A stretch of DNA of 42,917 nucleotides, from the IMG/VR virus record IMGVR_UViG_3300020122_000173, positions 1 through 42,917 of that record; one strand, 5' to 3'. The stretch comes from a virus. The notes beneath the pieces were generated by a model, which made no database searches, was not told where the DNA came from, and saw only the letters and a list, made by a program, of their open reading frames with translations. The translations under genes and the position numbers were made by a program. Shown one piece after another: positions 1 to 6,603 of this stretch (the first letter of the stretch is position 1; every line of letters starts with the position of its first letter).

Positions 1-127
1 CTCCTCAATAAAAATGTGCAATCGTACCGGCAATTACGGCAACGACCATAAAGACTAGAGACCAGCGCCAGTGCATCATTGCGCTTCCTGCTTCACGCGA
101 GTTTCGTATTGCGCGACTTCCATTGGA
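1..127. repeat. Left copy of 127-bp exact terminal direct repeat
   Basis: Bases 1-127 are identical to 42791-42917. An exact end overlap of 127 bp is what a k=127 de Bruijn assembler leaves on a circular contig, so this most likely marks a closed circle of 42,790 bp rather than a biological terminal repeat. Genes cross the junction without interruption. Confidence 0.95.
5..79 (-). CDS. Tiny single-span membrane protein (24 aa)
   Basis: The ORF starts with two Met codons. Its ATG overlaps the TGA of the upstream gene (ATGA at 76-79), which argues for translational coupling. After a short MMHWRW head the remainder is one hydrophobic helix of about 15 residues ending in HFY. The function is unknown. 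It lies in a string of very small leftward genes and is fully repeated at the right end of the window because of the circular overlap. Confidence 0.6.
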   Translation of the reverse strand: MMHWRWSLVFMVVAVIAGTIAHFY

Positions 128-249
128 TACAGTTTCCGCAGCAACTCCAAACAAGCGAGAGTATCTGAACGTCTTTCCTCTTGGCCTTTCCGCAATGCTT
201 GATGGTGCATAAATTGTAGGTCGCAATAGACTTTCTCGACAGGGTTCAT
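76..249 (-). CDS. Small hypothetical helical phage protein (57 aa)
   Basis: The ATG at 249 is preceded by AGGAG seven bases upstream, which fixes the start; the frame stays open further upstream but without a better site. The product is charged and predicted helical (QALRKGQEERR, LACLELLRKLYP), with no recognised domain. It ends in an ATGA overlap with the 24-aa membrane gene. It is probably a non-essential early protein. Confidence 0.7.
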   Translation of the reverse strand: MNPVEKVYCDLQFMHHQALRKGQEERRSDTLACLELLRKLYPMEVAQYETRVKQEAQ

Positions 250-259
250 GGGTCGGCTC

Positions 260-472
260 CTATTTTGCTTGCTGCGTTTGAAAAGGATTACGGCGTGGGC
301 ACATAGGATTCTCGCAATCCTTGTTCGCGCCGGGAGGGCAGATGCAGCCGAACATAGGCGACGGAGCCGCCGCGCCGGACGGCAGCTGGCAGATATGCCC
401 GCACCCCGGATCGGCTTCGCCGCAGATCGGGCACTGATAGAGCGGTTGCTCTGGAAAGATGATGCCTGACAC
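260..472 (-). CDS. Small cysteine-rich (zinc-binding) protein, 70 aa
   Basis: A GTG start at 472 follows AGGGAG with good spacing. Cysteines fall in CPICGE, CGHIC, CICPPG and CENPMCP, enough for two zinc knuckles or ribbons. No specific family is recognised. Such proteins often bind nucleic acid or host proteins, but that is inference. It sits between a 56-aa gene and a 57-aa gene in the leftward small-gene cluster. Confidence 0.65.
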   Translation of the reverse strand: MSGIIFPEQPLYQCPICGEADPGCGHICQLPSGAAAPSPMFGCICPPGANKDCENPMCPRRNPFQTQQAK

Positions 473-482
473 GCCGCTCTCC

Positions 483-653
483 CTAAACAATCTTCACAAT
501 TCGCCGCTTCGCCCACGGCGGGGCAACTGACATGCGCTCGTGGATAGGACGGCTCATGTTGAAGTCGATTGCGCTGTACCGATCAGGCCATGTTCCCCAC
601 GCGCACACGTACTCGATGCGGTAACCAAACAGCGCGAGGATGGCTCGGATCAT
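483..653 (-). CDS. Hypothetical protein (56 aa)
   Basis: The ATG at 653 overlaps the TGA of the 60-aa gene upstream (ATGA), and the frame runs 56 codons to TAG. The N-terminus is hydrophobic (MIRAILALFGYRIEY) and the C-terminus is basic (PPWAKRRIVKIV). No family is recognised. Overlap spacing and the absence of any other frame in this interval support it. Confidence 0.6.
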   Translation of the reverse strand: MIRAILALFGYRIEYVCAWGTWPDRYSAIDFNMSRPIHERMSVAPPWAKRRIVKIV

Positions 654-832
654 AGGTCGGTTCCCTTTATTCCCATTGCAGCGCGGACGCCTGCCGCTCT
701 GCCTTGCGTTTGATGTAGTCGATTTCTTCTTGCCGTCCAGAACTTCCGTGTGCGTGCCTTCGCGGCCTTGCGCTCAAGCTCGGCCTCGGTCTGCGCTTCT
801 ATCAGGCGAGCGTGAAGCTCGATCTTTTTCAC
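650..832 (-). CDS. Small basic helical protein (60 aa)
   Basis: The GTG start at 832 follows AGGAG six bases upstream. The sequence is strongly charged and helical (KKIELHARLIEAQTEAELER), then rich in Arg and Lys, so nucleic-acid binding is possible but unproven. It overlaps the next gene by ATGA. No homologue is recognised. Confidence 0.6.
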   Translation of the reverse strand: MKKIELHARLIEAQTEAELERKAAKARTRKFWTARRNRLHQTQGRAAGVRAAMGIKGTDL

Positions 833-844
833 GTCCGGCTCCTC

Positions 845-1378
845 TTAAATCGTTGCCATTGCGAGGCGAGCGGCACTTGGCCGTCCGACTGGCGCATTAC
901 GTTTCTGTCTGAAGTGACGCCACGCCCGGTGGTATTTCACGCCCGTCTTAGTCTCAAACTGCTCATTGCTTAGTAGCGGATTGAAGTAGTGGACCGCCAC
1001 AACATCCCACGGCGTCTCTTTCTTCGTGCGCTTCTGTGGTCCGCGTCTTTCGTTCGACAGTGCCTTGCACGCGGTATCGACGAACGCCTTGCGATTTTTC
1101 CCTGTGAACAACTTGCCGGTCTCGGCTTCCATGACCGCCGCGCCCTTAGCGTGGACTTTCTCGATGTTCTCGTTGATCTCGCGGCGACTGCGACCCATGC
1201 CACGGAAGTCTTTGACAACGAGTCGATTGCCTTTGCGGAGAGATTTGATCGCGCCTTCAATGTCATTGACGTAGAGCGCACGCTTCTCACTGACACCAGC
1301 CGCGAGGATCGCAGGCCGTTGCGCCGCGTCAGTGAATCGGCGGCTCGTCCAGATATGACCACGAAACTCAATTTCCAT
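845..1378 (-). CDS. Serine-recombinase-like (resolvase fold) protein, apparently catalytically degenerate
   Basis: About 177 aa. The central stretch matches the pattern of a resolvase/invertase catalytic domain: a run of TDAAQRPAILAAGV, then YVNDIEGAIKSLRKGNRLVV, then DFRGMGRSRREI, then VHAKGAAVMEAETGK. In true serine recombinases the N-terminus reads YARVS with the catalytic Ser, and the second motif is DRLGR. Here no Ser sits at the catalytic position and only the last Arg of the second motif is kept, so strand exchange is unlikely. The C-terminus (LLSNEQFETKTGVKYHRAWRHF) resembles a helix-turn-helix. The start is uncertain: ATG at 1378 is chosen, but TTG at 1402 is possible, and an ATG at 1446 overlapping the primase stop is in another frame. 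Confidence 0.6.
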   Translation of the reverse strand: MEIEFRGHIWTSRRFTDAAQRPAILAAGVSEKRALYVNDIEGAIKSLRKGNRLVVKDFRGMGRSRREINENIEKVHAKGAAVMEAETGKLFTGKNRKAFVDTACKALSNERRGPQKRTKKETPWDVVAVHYFNPLLSNEQFETKTGVKYHRAWRHFRQKRNAPVGRPSAARLAMATI

Positions 1379-1442
1379 GCTTCCGTATGACACGTCTTGC
1401 AAACGTTTGCAATTCCCGATTTGGAGGCGTATGTAGGCCGCG

Positions 1443-3593
1443 TCATTTCGCCCCTAGTTGTGAATACTTAGGAAACGTGCCCATCAGCCGCTCAAACTCG
1501 CTTTGTTTCAGCGGCGTCTTCCAATCGTTGAAATTATAAACCACCAGGTACTGGCGCAACTGACCGCGCCACTTAAACCCGCGGGGATCGTCGGCGCACT
1601 CCAGGTATGGCACGCCAGCCTCGCGCAGCTCGCGCGAGATCATGCCGGACGGCGTGCCTCGCGCGTACTTGCTCCCCAGCATGGAGTGCACGATAGCTGG
1701 GAACATAAGCGCTAGCTCCTCGGGCGTATACCAAGGCCGGATGTCGTAAAACCCTGCGTTGTCCAGTGTCTTGCGCGCGATCGCTGCCAGTGTCGCGTTG
1801 CCGCTCACCTCTGCAGTCCGCGCCCACGCCGTAGCTGAGTCCAGCCACAGCTTGACCGTCTGCTCTGTCGCCGTCCGCATGTCCTCAGCTAAGTGCTGCA
1901 CTGGCGTCAGCGACTCCACGTAGGCCATGTATTTTTCAGCGCTCAGCGGCGCAGCGGCGGGCGGCTTCCAGCCCTTCAGATCCAGCCCAAGCAGGTAGCC
2001 CAGCAACGCCTTCGGGCCGCCCGCGACCTTCCAGGGCTTCACGTAATCGTAGTAAAACGCCGCTTCGCGTTTCTTAGGGCAGTCCACTACAATCATGCGC
2101 CGGTCGTCGGGAGCAAACGCGCCCACGGCGCGCTTGTTCGACGTGATGCAGTACATCGTGTACGTGTTAATTTGCCGCACGGGACGGTATTTCTCATTCA
2201 TCGGCCGCTTCAGATCGCTAATCAGCGCCTTCAACTGCTCGCTCGCCGACTCCACGTCTTCGCCCTTGGCTTCGTTGATAAGAGCGAACAGCGAGCGCTC
2301 CAGCCAGCCCTGGAACTCGCCAGCAAGCGAGCTGGGCGTCACGTCCACGCCGTAAGGCGCGAACGCATCGCGCACGATCTCGCCCCATAGCGTCTTGCCA
2401 CAGCCTTGCGGCCCAATCAGCACCAGCGCCAGCGGCACTTTATCGGCCGGGTTCTGCGCCTTGTATGCCAGCAGCTTGAGCGGCAGTGACTGCTGCTCCT
2501 CGCCGCGTAGATTCTGGAATAGGAATCTACTCAGCTCCAAGAACGGCGTCACGTCACCGCTGCCCGCATCCCAGCCCGTCCACATATTCAACGCCGGCCG
2601 GCCGTGCTCGCCCATGACTGTTGGCCCCTCGCCTGGGCGGAACAGGATCTCGCCGAAGCGCTGGGCGTGGGGGTGCGTCAGCCATGTCTTGGCGATGCTG
2701 ACGCGTTTCGGTTCGCTGCGCTGCTTCGCCCCTACGCTCAGGTGTGTGAGCGTAGAAAACCGGCTCCCGTTGATGAAATTGTCTTTCGATAGGAACCCGC
2801 GGCGCTCCATATCATAGACCAGCCCTTCGGCTTCGATCCACGCGCACGATTTGTTGAGCGAAATTACTTTGCGGTCCAGGTCGTTGAGCTTCTGCGCTCT
2901 CTGCAGCAACGCCATGAGCGCGTCCGGCCCTTGCGCGTGCAAGAAATCATCTATCCCGGTTTTCGTCTCGCCATCGTGTGGCAGCTCTACGACGTAGCAG
3001 CGTGCGCCCAGTTCGCTCAGCCGCTCCACAAGTCGCGCCTCGGCCACGAGGATTTGAGGATTTAGGCTGCGATCGCTATCAAATACGGTGTACTGGTCGC
3101 GCCCGCGCCAGTTAATCGCGGCCAGCTCGGGTAACAGTATACCATCCGGTCCCCAGTTATATACGCCACCAACGCCTATCGTTGGAAACCCTGCAAGTGT
3201 CGCTGTGGCCGCTTTAAGCTCCCCCTCAGTAATCAGGCACGGCTCACCAGGATCGGCTAGGAGCGGCTGCCAATCTAATACGGGTGGGAAGTAGGCCCTG
3301 CAGCCGCTTGCCCGTGGCTGGCCATATTTGCCCGCCTCGTGGCGCTTAAATCCGCCGGAGCGCTTGGGTGCGTCGTTTAGATACCTGACGCGGCAGAACG
3401 GGCCACGGTCGAAGTGCACGAGCGCCCCGGCTGCGTCAAAATAGGGAATCACTATTCCAGGCTCGGCGCGGAACTCGGGATAGATCGCAGCGGCGCTAGG
3501 TGCTTCGAACAGCTGCAGACGCTCGGCGCCCTCAACCGAGACGCCCCAGCGTGCGAGCTGGGCGAGCGCTTTGTCGCTCCAAGTAGGTGGCAC
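1443..3593 (-). CDS. Primase-helicase: TOPRIM-like region plus SF3/D5-type ATPase
   Basis: 716 aa, the probable replicative primase-helicase. The N-terminal half has TOPRIM-like elements: ITEGELKAA with Glu at about 123, then VFDSDR at about 171-175 and GIDDFL at about 213-218, as in DUF3854-type phage proteins. The C-terminal half has Walker A GPQGCGKT at about 394-401, a candidate Walker B FALINEA at about 435-441 and YCITSNKRA further on, the layout of DUF5906/D5-like SF3 helicases. It should prime and unwind phage DNA for the family A polymerase encoded in the same leftward unit. The start is GTG at 3593 with GGAG ten bases upstream; the frame is open further but has no ATG or GTG. It ends in an ATGA overlap. 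Confidence 0.85.
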   Translation of the reverse strand: MPPTWSDKALAQLARWGVSVEGAERLQLFEAPSAAAIYPEFRAEPGIVIPYFDAAGALVHFDRGPFCRVRYLNDAPKRSGGFKRHEAGKYGQPRASGCRAYFPPVLDWQPLLADPGEPCLITEGELKAATATLAGFPTIGVGGVYNWGPDGILLPELAAINWRGRDQYTVFDSDRSLNPQILVAEARLVERLSELGARCYVVELPHDGETKTGIDDFLHAQGPDALMALLQRAQKLNDLDRKVISLNKSCAWIEAEGLVYDMERRGFLSKDNFINGSRFSTLTHLSVGAKQRSEPKRVSIAKTWLTHPHAQRFGEILFRPGEGPTVMGEHGRPALNMWTGWDAGSGDVTPFLELSRFLFQNLRGEEQQSLPLKLLAYKAQNPADKVPLALVLIGPQGCGKTLWGEIVRDAFAPYGVDVTPSSLAGEFQGWLERSLFALINEAKGEDVESASEQLKALISDLKRPMNEKYRPVRQINTYTMYCITSNKRAVGAFAPDDRRMIVVDCPKKREAAFYYDYVKPWKVAGGPKALLGYLLGLDLKGWKPPAAAPLSAEKYMAYVESLTPVQHLAEDMRTATEQTVKLWLDSATAWARTAEVSGNATLAAIARKTLDNAGFYDIRPWYTPEELALMFPAIVHSMLGSKYARGTPSGMISRELREAGVPYLECADDPRGFKWRGQLRQYLVVYNFNDWKTPLKQSEFERLMGTFPKYSQLGAK

Positions 3594-3651
3594 GCGCGCC
3601 TGTCTCCGTGGCGTGATAGACGCGCAAGGTAGTGTCAGGGAGCCACAGATG

Positions 3652-3741
3652 TCAACGCAGTACCGAAGAACCTAGCGTCGCGCAGAGCACGAACCACACG
3701 CCGACGACGCAAAGCATGAACGTATTTGGGTCGTCTATCAT
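3652..3741 (-). CDS. Tiny membrane protein (29 aa)
   Basis: The ATG at 3741 overlaps the TGA of the 75-aa gene (ATGA). The 29-residue product is a single hydrophobic segment (FMLCVVGVWFVLCATLG) with an acidic N-terminus. The function is unknown. It is the last gene before the primase-helicase. Confidence 0.5.
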   Translation of the reverse strand: MIDDPNTFMLCVVGVWFVLCATLGSSVLR

Positions 3742-3965
3742 CCCACCACCTCCGCGCGCACTTCGCCCATCTTCGCCCGACGACACTGCGCAAGCTCGAT
3801 CCTGCAGCGCATACGATCGGCGGGTGAAAGCTCCAGGTAAATGCGATTCAGCATGTCGAGCCGCTTGCCTTCTTTGCCCCACTTCAACGCGGCGAACTCG
3901 TGCGCCAGGGCGACTGGGAGGGGCCGCTGCTCGGCGCTGTATAGAACAGAGAATTGCGTTGTCAT
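3738..3965 (-). CDS. Hypothetical protein (75 aa)
   Basis: The ATG at 3965 overlaps the TGA of the repeat-protein gene (ATGA). The product is amphipathic (ALAHEFAALKWGKEGKRLDM, RMRCRIELAQCRRAKMGEVR) and probably helical. No family is recognised. Its position inside an unbroken chain of overlapping genes supports expression. Confidence 0.65.
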   Translation of the reverse strand: MTTQFSVLYSAEQRPLPVALAHEFAALKWGKEGKRLDMLNRIYLELSPADRMRCRIELAQCRRAKMGEVRAEVVG

Positions 3966-4639
3966 AGCGGAAGCTCCTCCGGTTCTTCATCCGACAGCCA
4001 AAGAACGAGTCGATCAAGCTGCCATTTTTCTTCGGCCGACCTAGCGGCCGACCAAGCGGCCGACCTAGCGGCCGACCTAGCGGCCGACCAAGCGGCCGAC
4101 TCAGCGGCCGACCTAGCGGCCGACCAAGCGGCCGACCAAGCGGCCGACTCAGAGGCCGACCAAGCGGCCGACTCAGCGGCCGACCAAGCGGCCGACTCAG
4201 CGGCCGACCAAGCGGCCGACCAAGCGGCCGACCAAGCGGCCGACTCAGAGGCCGACCTAGCGGCCGACTCAGCGGCCGACCTAGCGGCCGACTCAGAGGC
4301 CGAGGAAATTTCGCCGCGTGCATACTGGCGCGCTGCTATGACCGCGTTGCGCGGTGCTTTGTTCACGGTGTCATATTTCTCGTAGAGACCCAGCACCCGC
4401 GCTGCGCAGTCAGCCAGCCATAGACGCAAGCGCCGCTCTACGTCTTTGTCAGTCTTGGCGAGCGCAGAAGCAGCCCACACAAGATCATTGAACGTGACGC
4501 CCGCTTTGACGGCCTTGCGCGCGTCGATCTTGTGGCCGTTCCACTTACGCGGCCCGCCCAGTAGCTTAGTGACTGCCTTGCTGCGCTCCGGGCACGGCTT
4601 CAGCTCGCGTAATTCGTCGTATGTGAGTCCGATTGTCAT
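3962..4639 (-). CDS. Repeat protein with tandem S-A-A/S-W/R/E tetrapeptides (225 aa)
   Basis: The start at 4639 is set by an ATGA overlap with the 34-aa gene. Residues 1 to about 112 form a non-repetitive domain (YDELRELKPCPERSKAV, KTDKDVERRLRLWLADC). About 22 tandem four-residue units follow: Ser-Ala-Ala or Ser-Ala-Ser, then Trp, Arg or Glu. A short tail (KWQLDRLVLWLSDEEPEEL) closes the protein. Ala/Ser-rich tetrapeptides with one large residue should make a long helix whose W/R/E stripe drifts slowly round it. Similar SAAR-type repeats occur in scattered phage and bacterial proteins of unknown function. No enzymatic motif is visible. Confidence 0.8.
   Translation of the reverse strand: MTIGLTYDELRELKPCPERSKAVTKLLGGPRKWNGHKIDARKAVKAGVTFNDLVWAASALAKTDKDVERRLRLWLADCAARVLGLYEKYDTVNKAPRNAVIAARQYARGEISSASESAARSAAESAARSASESAAWSAAWSAAWSAAESAAWSAAESAAWSASESAAWSAAWSAARSAAESAAWSAARSAARSAAWSAARSAEEKWQLDRLVLWLSDEEPEELPL
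4034..4304. repeat. 12-bp tandem repeat, 22 steps
   Basis: GGCCGA occurs 23 times at exact 12-bp steps from 4034 to 4298. The three bases after each GGCCGAC are CTA (6 times), CAA (9) or TCA (7), and three units have AGA in place of GCG before the next GGCC. The unit length is a multiple of three, so the array encodes tetrapeptides in the gene at 3962-4639 and leaves other frames open too. A CGGCCG palindrome recurs in most units. Confidence 0.97.
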
Positions 4640-4740
4640 TGAAAAACCCCCGTCAAAGCCCACAGGATGAACGTGCACGCCGCTGCAGCCGTGAGCATGG
4701 CACACAGAGCGACAAAGTCGCGGAGTAGGTGGCGGGTCAT
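4636..4740 (-). CDS. Tiny single-span membrane protein (34 aa)
   Basis: It has ATGA overlaps on both sides (4737-4740 and 4636-4639). The product has a basic head (MTRHLLR) and a hydrophobic segment (FVALCAMLTAAAACTFILWAL). The function is unknown. The double overlap makes it a credible gene despite its size. Confidence 0.6.
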   Translation of the reverse strand: MTRHLLRDFVALCAMLTAAAACTFILWALTGVFQ

Positions 4741-5162
4741 TTGTAGACCGCAACGCCGCGCGTATAGCACGAGTCGAGTTCCACACCTGCAGGAATGTCG
4801 TCCTTGCGCACGAGGTACAGCGCACAACCGCGAGGATCCCCTTGAATGTATGGTTGCCAGTCTGGATATTTCTCGGCGATTTTAGCGAGCTGCTTCAGCG
4901 CGCCGCGTTCGCGGTCAGGGATGCGCGTGTAAATAGGCTTGTTCTGAGTGTGAGGGTGCCGCTCCTCGTATGGCGCGCCAGCATCGTCGTACACAAATTC
5001 GCCGTTTTCTTTCCGGCCGCGCACCAAGCACCACGAAGCATAATTATTCGAGTCGCCACACTCCAGCTCGTGCCAGCGGTGCAGCGTCATGCTGATTCGC
5101 CGTAGTTTCGTCGCGTCCCAGCGGTCAAAGCCTGCCTTTACCAAATCATCAATCGCGTTCAT
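4737..5162 (-). CDS. Conserved-looking hypothetical phage protein (141 aa)
   Basis: The ATG at 5162 overlaps the upstream TGA (ATGA). The sequence is well ordered: an N-terminal KLRRISMTLHRWHELECGDS, then IPDRERGALKQLAKIAEKYP and WQPYIQGDPRGCALYLV. The QGDPRGCALYL-like end is familiar from uncharacterised tailed-phage proteins, but no function is known to me. It lies upstream of the small membrane and repeat-protein genes. Confidence 0.8.
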   Translation of the reverse strand: MNAIDDLVKAGFDRWDATKLRRISMTLHRWHELECGDSNNYASWCLVRGRKENGEFVYDDAGAPYEERHPHTQNKPIYTRIPDRERGALKQLAKIAEKYPDWQPYIQGDPRGCALYLVRKDDIPAGVELDSCYTRGVAVYK

Positions 5163-5545
5163 CTCCCGTTCTCCCGTCTTACGTCAACCCGCGCCAACCA
5201 GCCGGCGCCGCTCACTGTGTAAGGTACTCGCCACACTGCATCCCCACCGCGCCGACTCAGAGTCGGCCGGAGGGCCTTGAGCCTATGCAGCAACGTGGCC
5301 GCGTCAAGTCCGGCCGTTACCGGGCCGTGGTACACGATCGCCAGCTCGCGCAGGTGCTCGGCTACACCGGGCAGGCCCGCTATGACTGTCTCCCCTGGGT
5401 AGTCTGGCGCTTGCTCCTTGTCCGTGTCCGCCTCGGGCTCGGTCAGCTGGGGCTCGCGGTACAGCCGGACCCGCACGCGCCACTGTGCGGTGCGGGCGTC
5501 GCTGCTGGATGGCGTGGGCGCGCCGCAGTGTGGGCAGGGGGTCAC
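5159..5545 (-). CDS. Hypothetical protein with one CxxC motif (128 aa)
   Basis: The GTG at 5545 overlaps the stop of the upstream gene (GTGA at 5542-5545), so translation probably begins VTPCPHCGAPTPS. The CPHC pair could hold half a zinc site. The middle is acidic (EPEADTDKEQAPDYP) and the C-terminus is mixed alpha/beta. No family is recognised. Confidence 0.7.
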   Translation of the reverse strand: MTPCPHCGAPTPSSSDARTAQWRVRVRLYREPQLTEPEADTDKEQAPDYPGETVIAGLPGVAEHLRELAIVYHGPVTAGLDAATLLHRLKALRPTLSRRGGDAVWRVPYTVSGAGWLARVDVRRENGR

Positions 5546-5817
5546 GGCCGCACGTACTCCGCTTCTAGTTCGGCATACAACGACTCTTCTGTGCTTTCTG
5601 GCTCGGGGCCGTTGCAGCACGCGCCCGGATGGAACTCAGACGTTGAAAGCGCGGAATACAGATTTGAATCTTGTCCGCCGTGGTAATCGGCAGCAAACCA
5701 GTAGATAGCGCTTTCAATGTCAAATTCGTAGTTTTGCCACGCCTCGCCCGTTTGCTCCTCGATGGAGCCACGTAGCAGCGTGCGCATTTCTTCTGCAGTA
5801 GGGTCTAAGATTTTCAT
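5542..5817 (-). CDS. Hypothetical protein, first gene of the left arm (91 aa)
   Basis: The ATG at 5817 follows GGGAG with about six bases of spacing; the frame extends upstream without another SD. The core (ESAIYWFAADYHGGQDSNLY) looks conserved in tailed phages, function unknown. As the promoter-proximal gene of the leftward unit it is probably among the first expressed. It ends in a GTGA overlap. Confidence 0.75.
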   Translation of the reverse strand: MKILDPTAEEMRTLLRGSIEEQTGEAWQNYEFDIESAIYWFAADYHGGQDSNLYSALSTSEFHPGACCNGPEPESTEESLYAELEAEYVRP

Positions 5818-5884
5818 TTCACATCTCCCATCCCGCAAACTATGCGCCCGATCGGCCGGAGAGTGCAAGCACTATCTGCTACTA

Positions 5885-5893
5885 TGTTATCAC
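5885..5893 (-). promoter_or_regulatory. Candidate leftward promoter element TGATAACAT
   Basis: On the minus strand the sequence reads GTGATAACATAG about 70 bases upstream of the first leftward gene. TG-n-TAACAT resembles an extended -10 box. No good -35 is evident at 17 bp. The same nonamer occurs rightward at 6062-6070. Confidence 0.3.
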
Positions 5894-6034
5894 GATATGT
5901 TACAATGCAGTTTGTGGTTCGTAGTAGCGTTGTTGTGTGTCAAGGGGCTGCTACGTGGCGTGGTGTCGCGGTTGGCTGTGGCATAAGGTAGCGAACAGTG
6001 TTCGGCGTGGTCCGGGCGGAAAGTCTTACCATTC

Positions 6035-6106
6035 AACAATGCTATTACTAATATGATACTATGATAACATTACCCTATTATTACTATATTATATATTAGC
6101 ATTGTT
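6035..6106. repeat. Inverted repeat flanking the AT-rich core
   Basis: AACAATGCTA at 6035-6044 is mirrored by TAGCATTGTT at 6097-6106. With one further mismatch the arms extend to ATTxAACAATGCTA. The 52 bp between them are almost entirely A and T. This geometry suits an origin, a regulator binding site or a DNA-unwinding element. Confidence 0.7.
6062..6070 (+). promoter_or_regulatory. Candidate rightward promoter element TGATAACAT
   Basis: The plus strand reads CTATGATAACATTACC inside the AT-rich core. It is the same nonamer as the leftward element at 5885-5893, in opposite orientation, as expected for divergent promoters or a shared regulator site. It is far (over 500 bp) from the first rightward gene, so a role in an origin is an alternative. 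Confidence 0.25.
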
Positions 6107-6548
6107 CAATTCACAAAACCTGATACACACACGGAAGCTAGGTCAGCTTTGCTGCCATGTTCGTAGTGAGGTTTAGCGCCCCGAGCCGGCGAAATTCCCA
6201 CGCGGCCACGCTGGCGACGTTAGCTAAGCTATTGCATCTGCTACCTAAACCACGCAACGTAGCGCCGTAGCACCACGCCACGCCGCAGCCAGCTCGGCCC
6301 GTTCAGCTCACTCGATGGCCGCGCCACTCAGTAGCTAAGCCCTTGAGCCTCTTGGTTTCTTCGTAACTTAGCCAACGGGACCCACTTGGCGGCCGAGCCT
6401 TCCGGGGGAGTGGTTCGATAGAGTTGGGATGGGATGGCGCTAAGGGGAGGAATCGCGATATATACCAAAAATCCCAGCCGCTACAATAACTTAGCAACGC
6501 AGTAGCACAGTAACGCGGAAAATAAACCGCACAATCTCCGTAATCACC

Positions 6549-6578
6549 TTGACACGTCTTAACGAACCGCCGTAGCGT
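6549..6578 (+). promoter_or_regulatory. Candidate promoter for the rightward operon
   Basis: A perfect TTGACA at 6549-6554 is followed after 18 bp by TAGCGT at 6573-6578, 26 bp before the first rightward start codon. The -35 is ideal but the -10 is poor, and TTGACA also occurs inside coding sequence elsewhere in this genome, so confidence is limited. Confidence 0.35.
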
Positions 6579-6603
6579 CACCACGACACAGCGGAGACGC
6601 AGC

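Larger units (their letters stand above)
5818..6603. other. 786-bp divergent intergenic region, candidate control region or origin
   Basis: No convincing gene was seen on either strand. It separates leftward from rightward transcription. It contains an AT-rich core at about 6030-6115 that contrasts sharply with the GC-rich genome, an inverted repeat around that core, and two copies of a TGATAACAT element in opposite orientation. The remaining 480 bp is GC-rich with repeated TAGC-type words (GTAGCG, TAGCTAAGC) but no recognised RNA. By position it should hold divergent early promoters and could hold a replication origin (inference). Confidence 0.6.

Noticed and set aside
970-1446. 158-aa frame starting at the ATGA overlap with the primase stop
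   Set aside because: The overlap is attractive, but the downstream sequence is Arg/Ser-rich shadow; the recombinase-like pattern is in the other frame. A short leader peptide from 1446 cannot be excluded.
4034-4304. CRISPR array
   Set aside because: Units are 12 bp with no spacers, and in-frame within a coding gene.
3652-4385. Long open frames on both strands across the 12-bp repeat, encoding RPLG/RPLS-type and AADQ/AADS-type tetrapeptides
   Set aside because: They are open only because the repeat unit is a multiple of three without stops. They lack coupling to neighbours, whereas the SAAW/SAAR/SAAE frame has ATGA overlaps at both ends and non-repeat domains.
6400-6450. tRNA-like TTCGA in the gene-free region
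   Set aside because: No matching T-stem, acceptor stem or anticodon arm on either strand.
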